64,000 bases of DNA from Beverwykella pulmonaria (lineage: Eukaryota > Ascomycota > Dothideomycetes > Pleosporales > Melanommataceae), in contig BCHH01000007.1 in assembly GCA_001599595.1 (NCBI GenBank), forward strand, positions 1,643,785 to 1,707,784, read 5' to 3'. A program made the translations under genes and the position numbers. Positions 11,385 to 21,903 of this stretch are shown here, in pieces. The notes under the pieces are model-generated. The model saw only the letters and a list, made by a program, of their open reading frames with translations. It was not told where the DNA came from and made no database searches. Numbering within the stretch: position 1 is the first letter of the stretch; each line of letters begins with the position of its first letter.

Positions 11385-12407
11385 ATGGCGACGGGAAACG
11401 TCAGCAATTTGCCTGCCTCGACCTACGCCGGCGAGTATGTACCTGCTTCTTCAGAATTTCCCGATTTCATGATGGACCGCGCCTTCGAGGACGAGTCGGA
11501 GCCCGAGTGTGAATTGGATGCACTGCCTGGGAGCGAGCCTCAATGCTCGTCTTCGCAAGATCAATCGGCAGACACCGTCTCATCGTGTCCAGCCGTCCGC
11601 CCCGCGTTATACCACCGTCTCTACTCTCATCGTCTGCAAACCAGAGCCATCGCTAAGTTACATCGGGACAGACTCCTTTCAGGTCCAATGATCGACGTCT
11701 ACGTAGGCGAGAACAAGAGGCATTGGTCTCTCCACAAAAATTTGCTATGGTGCGTAACTTTCTTTTTCCATCTGCTTAGAAGAAGTGCGCTGACTTGTCC
11801 CTTCGACTTCAGCCACCACAGTGAATTGCTCGAGGCCGAGCTGCAGGGAGATGGATCTAATAAGCCTGACCAGCTCGACTTGCCTGACTACGACCCCGCG
11901 GGTTTCGAACTACTTATAAAGTGGCTATACCAGGGCAAGCTTGATGATGTGTCTGAGATGGTTAGCCCCCACCAAAAGTACGACTACGCCGTCAGCTGCT
12001 ACAAGCTATATCTTTTATGTGACCGCTTCGACTTGCCACAATTGAAGAACGTCACGATGGACCAGTATCGGAAGGGTCTGAACGAAGCTGAACTGGTTCC
12101 CGATGCCGAGGAGATCAATGAGATATACCGCAAGAGCCCTGCTGGGTCTCCGTTCCGCATCTTGATGACCCGAATCGCTGCTCGCCAGATCATGGATCCC
12201 GACAGCGCAAGGGACGTCGGAACATACCGCGAGTGCTTCGAGGCCAACCCAGACTTCGCTCTCGATCTTGTTACTGCGATCAAACTGGGCACTGGTGGCA
12301 TGCTTTTTGACGACCCAACCGATCCCGGCAATGAATGCGAGTATCACGACCATGAAGCAGGTCCAAACTGCCACATCAAGGGCAAAGGCAAAAAACAAGG
12401 TAAATAG
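11385..12407 (+). CDS. BTB/POZ domain protein
   Basis: Exons 11385-11749 and 11813-12407 (63-nt intron) give 319 residues. The start at 11385 was chosen because the upstream in-frame sequence ends in an intron-like TTCTAG patch and looks untranslated. Residues about 100-200 form a BTB/POZ fold: MIDVYVGENKRHWSLHKNLL, then CHHSELLEAEL, LPDYDPAGFELLIKWLYQG and YKLYLLCDRFDLPQLKN. This is the common fungal BTB type used for dimerisation or Cul3 recruitment. The N-terminal 95 residues are acidic and disordered; the C-terminus ends in a Lys/Gly-rich stretch after a His/Cys-containing segment (ECEYHDHEAGPNCHIKG). No second domain is recognised. Target unknown. Confidence 0.8.
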   Translation: MATGNVSNLPASTYAGEYVPASSEFPDFMMDRAFEDESEPECELDALPGSEPQCSSSQDQSADTVSSCPAVRPALYHRLYSHRLQTRAIAKLHRDRLLSGPMIDVYVGENKRHWSLHKNLLWCVTFFFHLLRRSALTCPFDFSHHSELLEAELQGDGSNKPDQLDLPDYDPAGFELLIKWLYQGKLDDVSEMVSPHQKYDYAVSCYKLYLLCDRFDLPQLKNVTMDQYRKGLNEAELVPDAEEINEIYRKSPAGSPFRILMTRIAARQIMDPDSARDVGTYRECFEANPDFALDLVTAIKLGTGGMLFDDPTDPGNECEYHDHEAGPNCHIKGKGKKQGK

Positions 12408-12470
12408 CGATCCAGCACTGCACACACAGCACCTCGCCACTACTTGCTCGAGCCATCACCGTCTCTCCGG

Positions 12471-13662
12471 GATGAAGACGAGCTTCAATACGCCCCCTCA
12501 TCGGTTCGTGATCTAAAAGACAAATGATAACACTCATTAACATTTAGCTTTCAAGGCAGCAGCCCAGAACCGCGACCCCAGCTCCGGCAAATCCGGTCTT
12601 TCCGCAAACTCCGGCCCGCGTCTCCTCCCTCGCCCCCCTCATCGTCTCATTCAGAATCCCCAGCCTCTTCCACGGCAGGCTCGCCCACAAGACGGAAGAA
12701 GCGTCGGCCCTCTCCGCCGTCGCCTAACCAGTCCGGCTTCTTCAACAGTGCTGACATCGACGGAAAACGTAATAGCGACACTCCCAAGCCCGAAGGAACA
12801 GCGAGACAAGTTTCGCCGAGTTACACCTCCCGAGAGACCCCTTCCAAACCTAGCGCCAGCAGAGACGTCACCCCCAGTCCGAGACGCCCACCCCCAAAGC
12901 TCCGCCGGCGAGTCTCCCCAAGTCCTGGATAGCTCCACGAGTGACGAGGACGACAAGCGAGATTCTCCAAGGCAAGCTTCTTCAGAGGAATCGCCTCGCC
13001 GCAACATATGGCAATGGGCAAGAGTTGGGTCAGGAAGATTAGGATTTATAGGGAGGGTTCCGCAACCAGAATGGAAAATTCCAGGAATCATGACTTCGAA
13101 AGCTGCAACTTCGGCAGTCTCTGGAGCGTTAGACGGAGGAAGGACAGAGTCCCTGGACGATTTTAGCATTCCGTCGTCGACTTCGACAGACCCAGGAAAT
13201 GGATCAATGGCCTCCATTGCAACAGAAAACGAAATATTGAACGGTGAGGCTTCTGCTGCGGAACTCGATGACCTAGGAATAGTAAACGGTATTGTCGATT
13301 CCGCCATGTTTTCCCAGACGAGATTGTCGTCTGACGATCTGGTAGCGTCCATGAATGGAACACCGTCGCCAATGTGGACGGGTGAGTCGACAAACAGAAG
13401 GAGTCCACCATCAACACCCACACCGCTACCACCACAGCCAAGAATGAAAGAGCTGAGTGTTAGTTCGAAAAGCACAACTTCAACACAGCCATTGAAAACG
13501 AAAGAACTGAATAGTGGCTCTGAGAACACAACACCACAGCTTCCAAAGACGACTGACATGAGTGGAGGCTCGGAAAGCACGCCTAGTCCCCGCCGCATTC
13601 CAAAATACAAAATCGCACTCGCTGCAAACATACTTTCTCCTTCTGGGACCGTTAGCACATGA
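12471..13662 (+). CDS. Hypothetical Pro/Ser-rich disordered protein, gene model uncertain
   Basis: A start at 12471 (MKTSFNTPPHR) could splice over a short intron ending near 12548. Two overlapping frames then look protein-like. One runs to a TAG at about 12931 and is Ser/Pro/Arg-rich (SPPSPPSSSHSESPASS, TRRKKRRPSPPSPNQ). The other continues to 13662 with DSSTSDEDDKRDSPRQASS, ASAAELDDLGIVNG and three SGSENTT/SGGSEST-like repeats near the end. I could not find an intron that joins them, so either two products, a frameshift or a sequence error is possible. A 378-codon ORF on the opposite strand is low-complexity shadow. Function unknown. Confidence 0.4.
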
Positions 13663-13934
13663 TACCCCTTTAAATATTTGCTTAAACATGCTCGTAGCCG
13701 TTCGCTGCACTGTACGAGTTCATTATAGTAGTCTTCCAACTTTTGTTTGAAAGAGTTCAATATATATAGTCCATACATATATGTCAATATAATAAATCAT
13801 TTTCAATTAACGCTTAGATGGAATATCGCAAGTGATGTCTGGCATAGCTAGCAAATGTAAATGTCAACAAACTCCAATTCCAACAGCGCCACACCAGAAG
13901 TGTTCCCAAAGTACACCATCAATCCTCTACCGCC

Positions 13935-16900
13935 CTACCGTGTAAATCCCCCCGGCGCCTCGCCCACAGTATTTCTCTTGACCCGCTTAAAACAGCTAAA
14001 CTCGCTCCTTGTCCCCTCTTTCAGCTTCTTCAGTGTTGCTTTCAAACTACCCAATTCTTCCTGGAGCCGCACTCTCGCCGCAACATCCGTTTTCTGATCG
14101 AGCACCTGGTATATATCCGTTTGTATCTGGGACGCTTGTTTCGTAGTGTATGAAGAGAGGGTCTGCGCCATGAATTCGACGTCGAGCGTGGCCTGCACGA
14201 GGGCGGAGAGGGAGCAACTGGGTAGCTGCGAGAAGGTGTTTATGAGGGATTGGGTTGTTGATTCGAATAAAGCGCGCAGGATGCGCGGGCCGAGGGGGGG
14301 GGAAGTGGTGGATACCTCAGTGTGCACGATTACTAAGTCTAGGAGGACGGTGAAAACATAGGGGCTGGGGTCTCTGTCTGCGGGGCTGCGGCCAGGTGGT
14401 GTTTCAGCAGCCCAGGTGGGAGAAAAGATGCCAGATGAGATGGTGGAAGAGATTTTTGAGACGTGGGGTTTCGTGTATGATTTGAAGAGTTGGGCGTCGA
14501 GTTGGGAGAGGACGTCTCGGATTCGGGTGGTTTCGTCTGTGAGTTGGACGGAAAAGAGAGTTTCGAAGAGGGTGAGGAGTTGGGGCGTTATGGTTGTAGC
14601 AAAGGAGGACATGTTTGAAAGGGTGAGGAGGAGGCGGACGGACTGGGAGGTGTTAGCTTGATTACGCTGTGAAGGTAGAGAGAAATATGGAAAACACAGG
14701 AGATAATCAAAACATACCTGTCGACTCGCATCCACCTTCCCCCATCCGTCATCCTCGCCTTCCCCATGCACAACCGTCAAATCATCCCCCTTGACTTCCC
14801 ACTCCTTCCCCAGCGCCCTTCGCCCCTTCTCCGCACACTCCACCATACCACTCAACGTCCTATACAAGCTAGTAACAAACTGGCTCCTCACCATCTGCAG
14901 CAGCTTACTGCTTGGCGGAACCATGATATCTACGGCCGTCTTGCTCGCCGCCTGTACATACATGATCTTCTGCAAATTGGTCAACAAGAACGACTGTACA
15001 ACAAGGAAGCGACTTGGCATCGTAGTGATGTCTTTGCTCTCGGCGTCGCGCGTCCAGTCCTCAAGCACTTTGAGGCTCTCGGCGTCCGTGTTCCAGGCCG
15101 CGCAGACGGCTTGGACGCTGCGCTCGCGGACGCTGCCGACGAGAATGCGGAGCGCTTCATCGACACGGCCTGAGGCCTCGGGCGGGAGGTTTAGCGACGC
15201 TAATTCGTTGGCTGCGGTTCCGATGAGGATGAGTGTTTTGGAGAGGTAGTGTGAACCTGAGAGGGCATTTGAGTGAGGCGGCCAGAAAGCATATTTCTCC
15301 CATGTCTCGCCGCGGCTAGGTGAGGGAGGGGGGATGTTGTTCGGGTCGAAGCGGAAGCGTGAGCCAGTCGTTGGGCTGAGGGCTGCGCTGAGGGGTGTTC
15401 GGGGTGTGGTGGGCGTAGGTGTGGTCGGGAGAGGGGAAAAGAGAAGAGAAATGTCTTCAATTGGAGGGTCCGAGAAGAAGGAGTACAAGTGCTCGCGAAT
15501 TATGGTTACGAGCTCTGTGGTACCCTTTTCCAAGGCAGCGACATTGCTGGAGGAGAGCTTGTGATGAACGGAGGATTGGTTGTTGAAGCCCATAGGGAGG
15601 GATTTTTGCGCTCGGCCGCCAATGAAAGATTGAATAATCTCCCAGTACTCGACAAGTTCGCCCAGCAAGCCACCGTTTGATGCGAGCAGCGTTGTCATGG
15701 AGGCATGTACATGCTCCCAAAACTCAATTATCTTTGTTGTATCTAGTTTCGCCGGCTCAGCACTAATATTGCTACTCATTGGCACAGAGCGCAGATGTTT
15801 CGACAGCGCTCGCAAGGTCGGCTTATCCGAATTCGATAGATGACGGCGGAGAATTTCGATCTCGATCTTGGAACGCTCGCAGGTAGCCGTCAGCCTGGAT
15901 TTGAGGTAGTCGTAGCGTGAAAGCAACCATATCCAGATGGGATTGTCCTCCACACCAAGCTCGAGCATAATGGATATGAGACCCATGTACTGATCCGAAC
16001 TCGCTTCGGCGCTTCCACCTTGAAGTTTTGTAAAGTGCGTGCCGGCAAGCCGCTTCCAGCACTCTCGCTTGAAGGATTCTATCTGCTGTTCAACATCGGA
16101 CCACATGCGTGCCGTGACGATGACCTGGTGTATGTCTGCGTCTGAGAGGGGTCTGTTGCTGTAATTCGCTTGCTCGACCACATATCGAGCATCTTCAGCA
16201 AATTTCCGGGCGTGCGTATACTCTTCCACGATCGTCTCGTGGTCTTTCCGGCGAATCGCATCTTGGATAGCAGACCCGACCTCGAAGAGCCCGCGGTTCT
16301 TCTCAACAGCAGCCAGTATAGCTTTGAGCGCTTCCTCTTTTTCACGACCACCCAAAGCAGGCCCCCAGACCTCCTCAGCCTTGACAGCGACCTCAGTCAG
16401 CGGCACCTTTATCCCATACACGCCGTACTCGCTCTCTTTCACCAACGCATTCTTCTTCTTCTCATTCGGCACCGGCTTCAGCGTCCCCGGACTGAGGGGA
16501 TTACTCGAGTTCCTGCCCGAGAAACTAGACCTACTTCCGCGACTCCCAACTCTCGAATGCGTGAGGCGCCGGCCCGCGGGTCCTGGAGGCTCTTCTGCCT
16601 CCTTCCCCACCTCGCGCATCTCATTATAAACACGATCAATCGTGGCCTTAGCGCTAACAAATCTCTCAAAATTTGCCTCGACTAAAACCTTCAAACTCGC
16701 ACTCTTCTTCTCAATACTTCTGCTCAGGAAATCTAGTCCCGCGAGCAAGCTATCCGTACTCGCCTCACTATGGACTTGCGCCAGAAAGCTCGCAGGGTTA
16801 AACGTCGTGCTGCTTAGCAAGAACCGATTCCGCAGCTTCACATCGTCTTCAACGCTCAGGCCTCGTTGTCGGAGGACTTGCACGACGCTAGAATATGTGC

Positions 16901-17156
16901 CGAGCGGGTCGGGCTCATCCTTCTGCACCAGGTTCTCAACGCCATCGCGGGTTTTCTCTGCGCCAGGGAGTTTTCGCGAGTAGGAGCCGCTGCTTTCGAG
17001 GACGGAGAAGCGAGACTTCGAGCGCCGGATGGGGAGGGCGGTCGTGGTGGGAGGGGACTCGTCTTCGGAGGAGCTGTCTTTTTCGGAGGGCCAGGCAGCA
17101 GGGTAGAGGTTCGGGATATTGTATTTGTTGAGGAGCTTGGTTTCTAGGGACTCCAT
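13935..17156 (-). CDS. SEC5: Exocyst complex component Sec5
   Basis: Exons 17156-14718 and 14642-13935 (75-nt in-frame intron) give 1048 residues, the usual size for fungal Sec5. The start MESLETKLLNKYNIPNLYP at 17156 matches family starts better than an upstream in-frame ATG at 17261. After an acidic, Ser-rich linker comes the conserved Sec5 N-terminal helical region (DPLGTYSSVVQVLRQRG, NRFLLSSTTFNPASFLAQVH, TDSLLAGLDFLSRSI, KSASLKVLVEANFERFVSAK). The rest is the long alpha-helical rod. Known role: a subunit of the octameric exocyst that tethers secretory vesicles to the plasma membrane at hyphal tips and septa. A Thr/Pro-rich insertion (PTTPTPTTPRTPLS) lies mid-protein. Confidence 0.92.
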   Translation of the reverse strand: MESLETKLLNKYNIPNLYPAAWPSEKDSSSEDESPPTTTALPIRRSKSRFSVLESSGSYSRKLPGAEKTRDGVENLVQKDEPDPLGTYSSVVQVLRQRGLSVEDDVKLRNRFLLSSTTFNPASFLAQVHSEASTDSLLAGLDFLSRSIEKKSASLKVLVEANFERFVSAKATIDRVYNEMREVGKEAEEPPGPAGRRLTHSRVGSRGSRSSFSGRNSSNPLSPGTLKPVPNEKKKNALVKESEYGVYGIKVPLTEVAVKAEEVWGPALGGREKEEALKAILAAVEKNRGLFEVGSAIQDAIRRKDHETIVEEYTHARKFAEDARYVVEQANYSNRPLSDADIHQVIVTARMWSDVEQQIESFKRECWKRLAGTHFTKLQGGSAEASSDQYMGLISIMLELGVEDNPIWIWLLSRYDYLKSRLTATCERSKIEIEILRRHLSNSDKPTLRALSKHLRSVPMSSNISAEPAKLDTTKIIEFWEHVHASMTTLLASNGGLLGELVEYWEIIQSFIGGRAQKSLPMGFNNQSSVHHKLSSSNVAALEKGTTELVTIIREHLYSFFSDPPIEDISLLFSPLPTTPTPTTPRTPLSAALSPTTGSRFRFDPNNIPPPSPSRGETWEKYAFWPPHSNALSGSHYLSKTLILIGTAANELASLNLPPEASGRVDEALRILVGSVRERSVQAVCAAWNTDAESLKVLEDWTRDAESKDITTMPSRFLVVQSFLLTNLQKIMYVQAASKTAVDIMVPPSSKLLQMVRSQFVTSLYRTLSGMVECAEKGRRALGKEWEVKGDDLTVVHGEGEDDGWGKVDASRQVCFDYLLCFPYFSLPSQRNQANTSQSVRLLLTLSNMSSFATTITPQLLTLFETLFSVQLTDETTRIRDVLSQLDAQLFKSYTKPHVSKISSTISSGIFSPTWAAETPPGRSPADRDPSPYVFTVLLDLVIVHTEVSTTSPPLGPRILRALFESTTQSLINTFSQLPSCSLSALVQATLDVEFMAQTLSSYTTKQASQIQTDIYQVLDQKTDVAARVRLQEELGSLKATLKKLKEGTRSEFSCFKRVKRNTVGEAPGGFTR

Positions 17157-17593
17157 TGTGGCTGAGGGGATATTCGTGCGTGGTTGAGGGAAGAGTTTGG
17201 AAAATGAGGTTGAAGCGTGGATGTCGGAGGTCACAACTTGACACGCGGTTATCATGGCCAATTAGATCATTTCTTGGCACCAAATATCACGATGTTAGAG
17301 GAAGACGGAATAATATTATTGCATTTGCTACATGCTCGCTGTTGAGAATACCTGGCATCTTTGCACCGTATAATTCTCTATCCAGTCGGGCCCAATCATT
17401 TCTACACCCAACCTCTACTCTACTATCCCAAATTCAAGGTTACTGTATCCAGGCCATTTCATCCCCAACCCCAAAATCTACCAATCCACCCACCATCAAG
17501 CATACCCTCATTGCAACCCATTTTCTCAACCCTCCACTTCAGCAAAGATGGGCTCATTGATGCATCATATTCATTCCTGCTCATTCCGGGTGT
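17157..17593. other. Spacer between the SEC5 start and the 3' end of the Q-rich gene
   Basis: Both neighbours are on the minus strand, so this is the SEC5 promoter plus the 3' flank of the Q-rich gene. It contains C/T-rich runs (about 17400-17545). No conserved regulatory site is obvious. Confidence 0.5.
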
Positions 17594-20500
17594 CTAGTCT
17601 CTTGCAACTTCAATGGTCCTAGCTCTCTTTGCTCCCCCAACATTCACCAGTTCATGACCTATTATTAGCTCCGCGCGCCGCTTAGGGGGCGGTGTCTGGC
17701 CCATCAATTGATCGACGTCCCGGATGTTGCTCACATTTACCGTACCGTGGTTTCGCATTGAGTTGAATGCAGAGGCTCCTATATTTATGTGCGAGTTCTG
17801 CATCTGCTGATTCCTGGGGGGTTGAGGCATTTCAAGTTCATTCTGGGCCTGGCGCTGCATGAGTTGGTGTTGATATTGGCGTTGCGCTTCCAAGTCCGGA
17901 AACAACATGGGATGCGATTGTGCACGACGCATGTCTGGGGAGCACTGTTGTGGCCAGTGCTGGCTGGAAGACTGGTCGAGCGACTGGTTGAAAAATGCCT
18001 GTTGGGGAGAAAACGGTGTCTGTTGACGTGCCGGTATCAGCGAACGCACCAATGGCGAGCTTTGGCCTGATGTATTCGGACGAGCCATAATGGGTGTCTG
18101 GGAACGGACTAATGTCGTACCCGGACTTGGAGTCTGTTGCCGACGGGCTGAGGCGTGATTAAGGAACGCTGTTCCTCTAGGCGAAGGCGTCGAGTGAGAC
18201 TGCATCGGAGAGCTAGAGAAGCCCCGTTGTTGATGTATGTCTGCATTTAGAGCTCTCCGTCGCTGCCTTTTCCAGGGTTGAACAGGATCAAACATTTGCT
18301 GTTGATGCATGTCCGGGTGCTGTCCTGCTTGCTGTTGTAGTTGCTGGAGCTGTGTCAGCTTATGAACCGACCGTCCGGGGGAAGAAGCAGATGGTGATGC
18401 CGTTAGAAGTCTATGAGAGCCTTGGTTTTGACTCATACCCGGATGCTGTCCTCCCTGCTGCTGCCGTCGCTGTAGTTGCTGAAGCCTCGCGATATAATTA
18501 AGTTGGGTCTGTCTGGGAGAAGGCCACGACTGCGATGCTGTGGTATCTCTGGAATATCCCGGGGGAACACCTGCATCCACAACCTGTTTTTTTGGTTGCT
18601 GCTGAAGCTGTTCTAATTTCTGGACCTTAGCTTGGCTGGATGTTTGAGCCTGCCATGTCGAAGACGCTGACCGCGATGGCGTAGCAATCCTAGAAGAGCG
18701 CGATAGCATAGGAGTTCTCGAAGTACCCCGTGTGGTACCCACATCGTGTTTCTGTACTCCCTGCCAATATTTTGAGTAGAGCTGAAGCTGGCGGTGCAGT
18801 TCCTCTACGTTGTATGGCGCTCCCGCGCCCCTGTGCAGACCTGGCTGCTGCTCTCTTTGCCCAAGGCCAGCCGTAGTCGGACGACCCAACGTCTGCCTTG
18901 GCGCTGATCTATCTTGTGACTGTGGCGCAGATAAATTCAGATATGCACTAGCATTGTACTGTTGCTGATGTGGCAGCAATGTGGATAGAAAATTAGGGGT
19001 TAGAAAGTGTGGGTCTGTCCTGTTCGAGAACCATTGTCTAAATGACGGCGTAACAAGAGCCTCTAGACCTGGCTCTAGTGTGAAGGTATCGTCGGATATG
19101 AAGGACGAGGATGGTATTTTTGAGGAGCCATCCCAGGGAGTATATCTACTTCTCAGACTAGGCCGCCCCCGGGTTGCGGAGTAAGGTCGAACGGAAGCGG
19201 ATGGGGAACGTGGCGACTGCGATTGGGTAGCATTGGCTTTGGGGGTTCTAAGAGGATGAGAGGAATGTTCATTGAACTCTTGGGAAGATTGCGGATGTCT
19301 CGCTGTTGAAGGTTGGAAGGACGGCCCGACATTCGCATTAGGGCTGTGGGTGGGGCGCGAAGAAGGAGCTTCTGCCCTTGGTCGAGCAGGCGGTTGTGGT
19401 TTTGGCTGCTTTTGAACGCCTGATATTTGTAACTTTTGAGGTTGTGGTGTTCCTGTCGATAGCCCAGGTTGTTCTTGAGCCGGCCGACTTTGCTGTGAAG
19501 AGGCCAGACAATTAGGTGTAGTACGGTATTCTGGGGAAGCCAGACGACTAGGGGTAATACGATATGCTGGAGATTCAGGAACTTTGTCTAGGATAGAAGG
19601 CTGACGCGGGTTTGACACTGGAGCAGACTTTCCCCGAGATGATGGAGGAGGCGAAAATTCAGACTCTGACTCCAAGTTCTCTAACGGATCCTTCGCGCGT
19701 TTCTTGGACGTCTTCTTCGTCTTTGGTATCTTCTGCAGTTCTTCGGTACGTGCTTTGGGAATCATGCGCAGATTCGAGGCTTGAGGTTTCGCACGCGATT
19801 GCTTTATCGCGTTCCACTCGACATCCTCACATTCTCCAGTTTCTAGGTATGCGTCTAAATCAAAAGGATACTGAACGAGCGGAGGCTGAGGCTTCAGCCC
19901 GGCTACTAGGTTTGAGTCCTTGTAACCTTAGCAGAGATAGATTGGCCCACTGCTACTGAACTCACTGCTTGGTTTTCCGGCGACGCAGGGGTCGAGGACG
20001 GAGTGGAGCACTTCGCTGACACGCCACCACTCAAAGAAACAGAATCAACAACAGCACGCACTAGACCAGGCATTGGGAGCGAGTTAAACAGCTCAGCCCT
20101 AGGCAATGGGAACTGCCATTCGCCAAGCAAAGAACCAGGAAGGTGATTTTGTTGTAAGTACTTGATCGCCTTGACAAGCTCATGTGGTGGTGGCATTTCG
20201 GGGTCTATTGAATCATTGGGGAACTCGAGCTTAAGCTCGAGGATGTGGTCTGGCATCTCGTCGAATTTTTGGTAGAATTCGGCGTTCTGTTTAATGATCT
20301 TGCTGAGGTTGCCGCGGTCAACGTTCAGGATGGACATGATGGGGTGGTAAACGCTGTGAAACTGTTTTTGGTCTACTATTTCTTCTTTGATTTCCTCGAT
20401 GACAGCATGTCGTAGAGTGGGCCAGAGGCTGCGGAATAAGATCTGCGACGGCTGGTAAGATGGATGTGGATGCGAACATGGGGCTGTACTTACCCGATCT

Positions 20501-20889
20501 TCACTTTCGCTGATAGTCGAGCGGGCCTTCAGGTCGACGTACCACTGTTGCTCATCTGCAGACATATTCGCGGGGAAATCTGTGTTGTCGTACATCTTAT
20601 CATTCTCTCTACCCTCCAGGAAGCGGTCCCTCAAAAGCCTTAGAATGCCATGACGGGCATTCCTCTCTTCCTCGCTCACCTCGTCCGACAGCCGTACTTG
20701 CTCAAGGGACGGGAACGCTGCCAATCTTGATCTTCGGTTAGGGATGAGCCAGCTACCATCCTCGTTGCCCGAGTCGCTAAGGTCGCCATCGTCGCAGGGG
20801 GTACGAGAGCGTGCCCTAGATCGTCCACTTCGACAAGCTGGGGGTGATGAATCTGCGTCGCGCGTGCGGAACTGTCGAGTATTTCGCAT
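17594..20889 (-). CDS. Large Gln-rich protein of unknown function
   Basis: Exons 20889-20494, 20442-19966 and 19918-17594 join in frame to 1065 residues; the introns are 51 nt (GTAAGT) and 47 nt (GTGAGT). Residues about 60-270 are ordered and helical (LLRDRFLEGREND, LFRSLWPTLRHAVIEEIKEE, FHSVYHPIMSILNVDRGN, PPHELVKAIKYLQQNHLPG). A short conserved-looking block follows (VQYPFDLDAYLETGECEDVEW). A basic Lys-rich patch (KIPKTKKTSKKRAKDP) may be a nuclear signal. The last 650 residues are disordered, rich in Gln/Ser/Pro, with repeated blocks such as LQQLQ and GQHPGM/GQHPDM. The composition suggests a nuclear regulatory protein, but I recognise no DNA-binding domain and assign no function. Confidence 0.72.
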
Positions 20890-21903
20890 GCTGCGATTTT
20901 GTGTGTCTGTTTCGATATGCTCTCGCGGACTGGAGGTTGGTGCATTTTGAGGTGAGAGTGTGGGCGGTTGAATTAAATTCGGGCAGAGGCCGGGTGGTGG
21001 AGCGTCTGCACACTGGAGAAATCTATTCTATTATCTTTGGTAAAAGCGTCATCGTTGGGTGGTGGTGGTGAACACTCGACTAGGGTTTGCGTAAAACTAT
21101 GAGTGGCATCGCCAAAGTAATGTCGCGCCGGACGGCGCTCGCGCATTGGAGGGCGTATGCCGAACAATAATAGGTATAATCAATATCTTGATGTAGAATG
21201 AGCGCTAGTTCCTCAGTAATGATATATGAAATGGCTGTCCTATCCGATAAGTGTGTATCTACATCGGTGAAGAGTTCAACTTGGAGTCGTTCTTATGCTG
21301 ATTTCTCCTAGACAAGCACCAAGTGAAGGCACGCGCGGTGGTTCCCCATGTTTGCTTGATCGTGGGCAGGCACTACGATAGCGCACCGCCACCGACTCTT
21401 TATAGCAAGTGTAGCCCGATCACTTCCTCTGGATTACATGCTGGGATCCGTCATCAGGAACAGGAAATGGTATGGAGAGTTACACGATGTTTGAACCGCA
21501 ACAGCGGAGTCCACTGCCTCTAATATCTTCATTTACAGGAAGTAGAAAGTTGAAAAAGCCCGTCTCAACTCACATCCTTGGCGGTCGGTCGGGCATCATA
21601 GCACAGGAAAAAGAAAATGTTCATTTGGCAATGACTTCAGAATGCAAAGGACTCGGAAATAACGTCTGTGAAATATCCCTATCGGACGTCCCCAAGGGTC
21701 CGAATGTGCATTCTCCCATGAGAGCTCACCATGATTCTCCGATGATGTTTGACAGGACAATATGCCGAAAAAATGAACTTTCTTTGTACCTTCTTTATCG
21801 AGAACGCCGTTGCCGTGGAATATCCATAAAAGATGCGGGGTATCATGATAGCTGAAAATATGTCGCTAGTTACTCAATAAGGTCGACGTTCTAGAAAGTT
21901 TTC
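20890..21903. other. Intergenic, one doubtful ORF
   Basis: This is the upstream region of the Q-rich gene and the 3' side of the phosphatase-like gene. A plus-strand ORF at 21472-21855 (127 codons, with LGNNVCEISLSDVPKG) has no motif and no clear promoter; I would not call it a gene without transcript evidence. Confidence 0.35.

Noticed and set aside
12651..13787. 378-codon ORF on the minus strand opposite the disordered gene
   Set aside because: Low-complexity composition mirrors the plus-strand Ser/Pro codons, there are no motifs, and its last codons run out into AT-rich flank.
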